Source: Phenylobacterium sp. LH3H17
GTDB taxonomy: Bacteria > Pseudomonadota > Alphaproteobacteria > Caulobacterales > Caulobacteraceae
Direction of reading: 5' to 3'
Assembly: GCF_024298925.1 (NCBI RefSeq)
Contig: NZ_CP101283.1
Span: forward strand, 1,741,001-1,805,000
Length of the DNA stretch: 64,000 nt
A program made the position numbers and the translations under genes. Below the pieces are notes generated by a model that was given only the letters and a program-made list of their open reading frames with translations, ran no database searches and had not been told where the DNA came from. Shown here in pieces: positions 59,489-64,000 of the stretch (the first letter of the stretch is position 1; each line of letters opens with the position of its first letter).

Positions 59489-60325
59489 ATGGCCATCCAT
59501 GGAATCCGGGGCGTCGTCGAAGCCGCGATCCAGCGCGCGTCGAATGCGACGGGCGTGGATTTCAGCTTTCTCATGGGCACGGCCGCCCGTGAGAGCGGCT
59601 ACAATCCAAAGGCCAAGGCGTCGACCTCCTCGGCCGCCGGCCTGTTCCAGTTCGTGGAGCAGACCTGGCTCTCCACCCTCAAGCAGCACGGCGCCAAATA
59701 CGGCTACGCACGCTACGCCGAGCTGATCCAGAAGGGCTCGGACGGCCGCTACCGGGTCAACGGCGCCGAGGCGCGCAAGGCGGTGATGGACCTGCGGATG
59801 GACCCGCACGCGGCCTCGCTGATGGCGGGCGAACTCACCTCGGACCACGCCTCCTACCTCAAGGGCCGCACCGGCCGCACCCCGACGGCGGGCGAACTCT
59901 ACGCCGCTCACTTCCTGGGCCCGCAAGGCTCGGCGCGGCTGATCGAGGCCATGCGCACCCGGCCAGGCGCCAGCGCCGCCAGCATCTTCCCCGACGCGGC
60001 GGGCGCCAACCGCTCGATCTTCTACCGCGACGGCCGCGCCGCCACCGTGGCCGAGGTCTACGCCAACCTGACCAAGACCGGGGGCTCGGCCCGGGCGACC
60101 GCCGACAGGCCCGCCACGCCGGAGCCGCAGGGCGGCTTCATCCAATACGCCTCGGCGCGCCAGGGCGCGGCCCAGCGCGACCAGGACGCCTTGGTCGAGA
60201 TCATCCTGCGCGGCTCCCAAACCCGCGACGACGCCGCCGCCAGCGTCAGCTCGCGGCTGGGCGGCTCCATGTTCTCCAGCGAGATGCTCCGCGTCCTGGC
60301 CGAGGCCCGCGACAAGGCGAGCTAG
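59489..60325 (+). CDS. Lytic transglycosylase (SLT-domain) protein
   Basis: 278 residues. The N-terminal domain has the SLT pattern: IQRASNATGVDFSFLMGTAARESGYNP with the catalytic Glu35, then SSAAGLFQFVEQTWL and TAGELYAAHFLGPQGSARLI. The C-terminal part is low-complexity and then helical. No classical signal peptide is obvious at the start, so export may use another route, as in some flagellar-assembly transglycosylases. It would cleave peptidoglycan glycan strands. Its stop shares CTAG with the CoA-transferase gene. Confidence 0.87.
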   Translation: MAIHGIRGVVEAAIQRASNATGVDFSFLMGTAARESGYNPKAKASTSSAAGLFQFVEQTWLSTLKQHGAKYGYARYAELIQKGSDGRYRVNGAEARKAVMDLRMDPHAASLMAGELTSDHASYLKGRTGRTPTAGELYAAHFLGPQGSARLIEAMRTRPGASAASIFPDAAGANRSIFYRDGRAATVAEVYANLTKTGGSARATADRPATPEPQGGFIQYASARQGAAQRDQDALVEIILRGSQTRDDAAASVSSRLGGSMFSSEMLRVLAEARDKAS

Positions 60326-61524
60326 ACCGCCGCTCCGGCCGCCACCATCGCCTCGATCTGCGCGGCGGAATAGCCGAGCTCGGCGAGGACTTCGTGGGTG
60401 TGCTGGCCAAGGCGCGGCGAGGCGGGACGCCGATCGGAGTCGGCGCCCGGGAAGCGGGCGGGCGCGGCGGGCGAGCGGAAGGTTCCGCCGTGTCCGTCCT
60501 CCACCTCGACGATGGCCCCGGCGGCCTGGACCTGCGGGTCGGCGGCGACCTCGGCCGGGGTCTGGACTGGCGCCCAGACCAGGTCGGCCGCGTTGAGCCG
60601 CCTGGCGATCTCCTCGAAGTCCAGGGCCCCGAAGGCCGCGTCGAACTCGGCGACCAGGGCCCGGTTGTTGACCCGCCGCAGCTTGCCCGAGACGAAGCGC
60701 TCGTCCGTGGCCAGCTCCGGTCGTCCGCAGGCCTCCGTGATCAGGGCGAAGTCCTTGGACGCGCCGCGCGGATTGAGCACGAACCAGCGCTCGTCGCGGC
60801 TCTTGTAGAAATTGGCCACGGGATCGAAGGGGTCGCTACGCGGGCGGTTGGAGGCGAGCTTGCCCATGGCCAGCTGCACCGCCAGGTCGGAACTCACCGC
60901 ATAGACCCCGGTGGCCAGCAGCGAGGTCTGCACCAGCCGGCCTTCGCCCGTCCGTTCACGCTCGTAGAGCGCGGCCAGTATCGCCGAGACGGTGGCCAGC
61001 GAGGTCATGTGGTCGCCGACCCCGGTGCGCAGGATGTGCGGGTCCTGGCCCTTGGGCGCATGCATCCGCGCCACCCCGGCCCGCGACCAGAACGCGGTGA
61101 CGTCGAAGCCGGGCAGGTGGGCGTCCGGCCCCTCCAGGCCGTAGCCGGTGACCACCGCATAGACCAGGCGCGGATTGGCCGCGCGCAGCGTCACATCGTC
61201 CAGCCCCGCGCGCTTCAGCGACGCGGGCCGCACATTGGTCAGGAAGACATCGGCCTCGGCGGCCAGCCTGGCCAGGGCGTCACGGCCCTCCGGCTTGGAG
61301 ATGTCCAGGACCACCGCGCGCTTACCCCGGTTGTCCAGGTCGAAGGTCGGGTTGATCGAGATCTCGCTCTTGGCGTCGGCGAAGACGTGGCGCATCGGGT
61401 CGCCCTGCGGCCGTTCGACCTTGATCACCTCCGCCCCCCAGTCGGCCATGACCCCGGCGGCGCCGGGCGCGGCGATATAGGAAGCGAACTCGACGACCTT
61501 CAGACCCTTGAGAACCACGCACAT
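60322..61524 (-). CDS. CaiB/BaiF-family CoA transferase
   Basis: 400 residues of the type III CoA-transferase family. The opening LKGLKVVEFASYIAAPGAAGVMADWGAEVIKVE, the NPTFDLDNRGKRAVVLD block and the catalytic Asp in GPDAHLPGFDVTAFWSRAG are diagnostic, as is the late ADLVWAPVQTPAEVAADPQV. It moves CoA between carboxylic acids. The ATG at 61524 is very close to a GGGAGG site; the third codon, GTG 61518, has better spacing. The substrate is unknown. Confidence 0.9.
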   Translation of the reverse strand: MCVVLKGLKVVEFASYIAAPGAAGVMADWGAEVIKVERPQGDPMRHVFADAKSEISINPTFDLDNRGKRAVVLDISKPEGRDALARLAAEADVFLTNVRPASLKRAGLDDVTLRAANPRLVYAVVTGYGLEGPDAHLPGFDVTAFWSRAGVARMHAPKGQDPHILRTGVGDHMTSLATVSAILAALYERERTGEGRLVQTSLLATGVYAVSSDLAVQLAMGKLASNRPRSDPFDPVANFYKSRDERWFVLNPRGASKDFALITEACGRPELATDERFVSGKLRRVNNRALVAEFDAAFGALDFEEIARRLNAADLVWAPVQTPAEVAADPQVQAAGAIVEVEDGHGGTFRSPAAPARFPGADSDRRPASPRLGQHTHEVLAELGYSAAQIEAMVAAGAAV

Positions 61525-61594
61525 CCCTCCCGAACTTTTCGGCCATAGTGACCGCTGGGGGATGGCGCCTCAAGGGCGCGCGGCATGTCCGAGC

Positions 61595-63409
61595 CTAGGC
61601 GACGACGCGTATCTGCGGTTCGTCGCGTTCCACGGCGATGGCGTCGGCGACGGCGCGGGCCACGGCCGCGACGCTGACCGGCTTGCGCAACACCGCGTCG
61701 GCGCCTGCCTGGGTGCATTCCATGGCCTCGGTCGCGTCGCCGCCGATCACCGCGACGATCGGCACGCGGCGCATCGAGCCGTCCAGGGCGCGGATGGCGG
61801 CGATGGTGGCCGGCCCGTCCATGTTGGGCATGCGCCCGTCGATCATCAGCAGGTCGAACTCACAGACTTTGGAGAGGTCCACGGCCCGGCGGCCATCGAT
61901 GGCGTGCACCACCTGATGGCCCAGTTGCTCGATCACGGCGCGCAGCATGGCGGCGTTGAGCGCGTCGTCCTCGGCGATCAGCACCCGCAGGGCGCGGCGC
62001 TCCACGGCGATCGGGGCGGCGGCTTCGGCCGCCTGGCCGTCACGGTCGGGCAGGGCGTTGATGTCATAGGGCAGTTCGAGCCGGAAGCACGAGCCCACGC
62101 CGACCGCGCTGTGGCCGGTGAGTTCGCCGCCCATGAGCCGCGCGAGCTGGCGCGAGAGGGACAGGCCCAGGCCCGCGCCGGAGGTGCCGGCGCTTGTCCG
62201 CTCGATGCGGTGGAAGGGTTCGAAGGCCCGATCCAGCTCGTCGGTGGCCAGGCCCGGACCGGTATCGGCGATCTCGATGGCCAGGCGTCCGGAGCCTGCC
62301 AGTTCTATCCGCGCCTCGACCCGGCCGCGAACAGTGAACTTGAGCGCGTTGCCCAGCAGGTTGGCGAGGATCTGGCGAGCCCGGTGCACGTCGGCGATCG
62401 CCGCGCCGCGGTCGGCCATGGCGAGTTCGGGAGATACGTGCAGGTTAATCTCCAGCGCCTTGGCCGAGGCGTTGGGCCGGTTGAGCAGCACCAGGTCGCG
62501 GATCAGGGCGACCGGATCGAAGGGGCGTGTGTCCACCGACAGCCGCCCGGCCTCGGCGGTCTCGGAATCGAGCGTGGTGTTCAGCACCGAGATCAGGTCG
62601 TTGGCGGCGTCCAGCGCCGCGGCGAGCTGTTCGCGCGAGGGCGCCGAACGCCCGTTGTGGCCGACGGCCGCCGAGAGCACGTGGGCGACCCCCGTCAAGC
62701 CGTTGCGGATCTCGTGGCTGAGCGTGGCCACCAGGTCGGACTTGGACCGGGCCAGCTTGTTGGCGGCGTCCACCATTCCGGCGCGGTCGGCGATCAGCAC
62801 TTCGCGCTCGACGGCCAGGGCGAACTGGCTGCGCAGGATGCGATTGACGATGAGGGCGAGCGCCAGGGCCAGCGCCACAGCGCCCCAGGCGATGTTGGCG
62901 AGTTCACGCGTCTCGGGCCTGGAGAACAGGAAGAACAGCGGACCGGCCACCGCGGCCGATCCCAGGATCAACAGGCTGGGCAGCCAGGAGGCGGCGAAGA
63001 AGATGACCACGATCGCCGCGGCCAGGGACATCAGCAGCAGGGGCTCTCGCGCCAGACCTGCCCCGTCGGCGAAGGCCGACATCTGGGCGACGGCGGCGGC
63101 CCAGAGCAGGCCGCTGAAGATCTGGATGCGCCCGCGCATGGCCAGGTCGGTTCGGGCCTCGGGCCGCTTCAGCCAGTTCACCACGGCGTAGAAGGCGCCC
63201 CAGGCCGCGGCGAAAATGGCGAAGGTCCCGCTCATCCAGACCGCGTTCTCGGCGTGAGATCCGGCCCAGACATAGGCTGGCAGGCTGACCGAAAAGACGG
63301 CCAGGGCGTAGGGGAGCAGCGCGGTCTGGGCGTCCAGCGCCTGCTGGGTGACCGAAAGCCCGCCGCGGTCACGGGTTTGCTCGGGGGTCCGCTCGGTCTG
63401 GTCAATCAT
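61595..63409 (-). CDS. Membrane hybrid sensor histidine kinase with receiver domain
   Basis: 604 residues from ATG 63409. The N-terminal 190 residues hold about six hydrophobic segments (e.g. ALLPYALAVFSVSLPAYVW, LLLMSLAAAIVVIFFAASW, ALALALALIVN) with short loops, so the sensor is within the membrane. The H-box is LSHEIRNGLTG with His232, the ATPase domain shows LLGNALKFT, ADTGPGLA and GAGLGLSLSR, and a C-terminal receiver holds Asp524 in LLMIDGRMPNMDG. It is divergent from the DUF2336 gene with about 165 bp between. The signal is unknown. Confidence 0.92.
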   Translation of the reverse strand: MIDQTERTPEQTRDRGGLSVTQQALDAQTALLPYALAVFSVSLPAYVWAGSHAENAVWMSGTFAIFAAAWGAFYAVVNWLKRPEARTDLAMRGRIQIFSGLLWAAAVAQMSAFADGAGLAREPLLLMSLAAAIVVIFFAASWLPSLLILGSAAVAGPLFFLFSRPETRELANIAWGAVALALALALIVNRILRSQFALAVEREVLIADRAGMVDAANKLARSKSDLVATLSHEIRNGLTGVAHVLSAAVGHNGRSAPSREQLAAALDAANDLISVLNTTLDSETAEAGRLSVDTRPFDPVALIRDLVLLNRPNASAKALEINLHVSPELAMADRGAAIADVHRARQILANLLGNALKFTVRGRVEARIELAGSGRLAIEIADTGPGLATDELDRAFEPFHRIERTSAGTSGAGLGLSLSRQLARLMGGELTGHSAVGVGSCFRLELPYDINALPDRDGQAAEAAAPIAVERRALRVLIAEDDALNAAMLRAVIEQLGHQVVHAIDGRRAVDLSKVCEFDLLMIDGRMPNMDGPATIAAIRALDGSMRRVPIVAVIGGDATEAMECTQAGADAVLRKPVSVAAVARAVADAIAVERDEPQIRVVA

Positions 63410-63574
63410 CAAATCGAGCTCCTCGGTGACGAACCGCAAGTCTAGTCGCCGCAGGGTTTGCGAGGGGTTTACGAGGCCCGCTAATCCACACCTTCCAGGG
63501 CAACCGATCATTAAGCCTAACCAGCCATTATCGCCCTCGGAGCCTTCGGTTCCGGGCTGGGGTGAGGCGGAGAA

Positions 63575-64000
63575 ATGGCGACCACGCGCGCGGCGCTGAC
63601 GGACGACGATATACGCACGCTCGTTAAGGGCGCGACGCCCGACGAGCGCGCCGTCGCCGCGCACCGGCTGTGCCGCTCCATCGAGACCGCCACGCTCTCC
63701 GAGGAGGAGCGCGCACAGGCCCACGAAATCCTGCGGGTAATGGCCGTCGACGCCGCCGAACTGGTGCGCCGGGCCGTGGCCGTGACCCTCAAGAACTCCT
63801 CGGTAGTGCCGCGCGACGTGGCCCTGACCCTGGCCCGCGACGTGGAGAGCGTCGCCCTGCCGATCCTGGGCGCTTCGCCGGCCTTCACCGACGAGGACCT
63901 GGCCGAGATCGTCCGGCTGGGCGGGCCGGTGCGCCAGGTTGTGATCGCCAAGCGCCCGCGGGTGTCGCAGGTCGTCACCGCCGCCATCGCCGAGCATGGG
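63575..64000 (+). CDS. DUF2336 family protein (3' end cut by window)
   Basis: 142 codons are visible from ATG 63575 with a GGCGGAG ribosome site. The sequence follows DUF2336: ALTDDDIRTLVKGATPDERAV, LSEEERAQAHEILRVMAVDAAELVRRAVAVTLKNS, RDVALTLARDVESVALPILGASPAFTDEDLAEIV, which forms HEAT-like helical repeats. Members are common in Caulobacter and other alphaproteobacteria but have no settled function. The position beside a hybrid kinase may mean it works in signalling. Confidence 0.87.
   Translation, partial: MATTRAALTDDDIRTLVKGATPDERAVAAHRLCRSIETATLSEEERAQAHEILRVMAVDAAELVRRAVAVTLKNSSVVPRDVALTLARDVESVALPILGASPAFTDEDLAEIVRLGGPVRQVVIAKRPRVSQVVTAAIAEHG

Noticed and set aside
61508..63445. Long plus-strand open frame opposite the membrane histidine kinase
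   Set aside because: Antisense to a kinase with clear H-box, ATPase and receiver motifs.
1..64000. CRISPR arrays, tRNA or rRNA genes, transposases, prophage
   Set aside because: I looked for regularly spaced repeats, tRNA-like T-loops with acceptor stems, and transposase or integrase motifs and found none; small RNAs cannot be excluded without folding searches.

Overview
This window is high-GC chromosomal DNA from an alphaproteobacterium. It is most likely a member of the Caulobacterales (Caulobacter/Phenylobacterium type). The signs are a Caulobacter/Xanthomonas-type TonB-dependent receptor in a pectin/uronate locus, a DUF2336 protein beside a hybrid histidine kinase, several Lrp/AsnC regulators beside amino-acid catabolic genes, a CYP153 alkane hydroxylase, and a G/C-rich dispersed intergenic repeat. 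The genus call is an inference. I see no rRNA, tRNA, CRISPR array, transposase or prophage, and almost all of the window is tightly packed protein-coding DNA.

Positions 1-12.8 kb are an amino-acid catabolism region. It holds putA (cut by the left edge) with a divergent putR-type regulator, a 2-hydroxyacid dehydrogenase, an M20 hydrolase, and an Lrp-type regulator divergent from an overlapping astA-astD-astB arginine succinyltransferase operon. A third Lrp-type regulator follows, leading into a MatB-like acyl-CoA synthetase and an ornithine-cyclodeaminase-family protein. Positions 12.8-31.7 kb are mixed oxidative metabolism: a DUF1295 membrane protein, a parallel beta-helix protein paired with a diheme cytochrome, a TetR/aldo-keto reductase pair sharing two identical-architecture operators, a Baeyer-Villiger monooxygenase, glcDEF glycolate oxidase, an SDR, a dienelactone hydrolase, a cyanobacterial-looking plsY, a phytanoyl-CoA dioxygenase, a CYP153 and an FAD/NAD(P)-binding protein.

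Positions 33.5-45.9 kb form a pectin/uronate utilisation locus: exuT-like transporter, FAH/MhpD-family hydratase, family 1 pectate lyase, LacI-family regulator, a truncated uxaC remnant, kduI, kduD, a TonB-dependent receptor and kdgK. Five copies of one palindrome, consensus ATGACACCGGTGTCAT, sit in the promoter regions of these transcription units and define a local regulon. The lyase would cut pectate outside the cell, the receptor and ExuT-like carrier would import products, KduI and KduD would convert the unsaturated sugar acid to 2-keto-3-deoxygluconate, and KdgK would phosphorylate it.

Positions 45.9-64 kb hold an M13 lipoprotein peptidase, a TrmH-type RNA methyltransferase, an XRE regulator, a compact four-gene operon of poorly characterised enzymes (including a GNAT and a cysteine hydrolase) divergent from a LysR regulator, two hybrid histidine kinases, a TetR regulator with a ferritin-like diiron protein, a ThiO-like oxidase coupled to an acyl-CoA dehydrogenase, a lytic transglycosylase, a CaiB-type CoA transferase and the start of a DUF2336 gene. 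Four convergent gene pairs in the window share their stop codons in a CTAG overlap.
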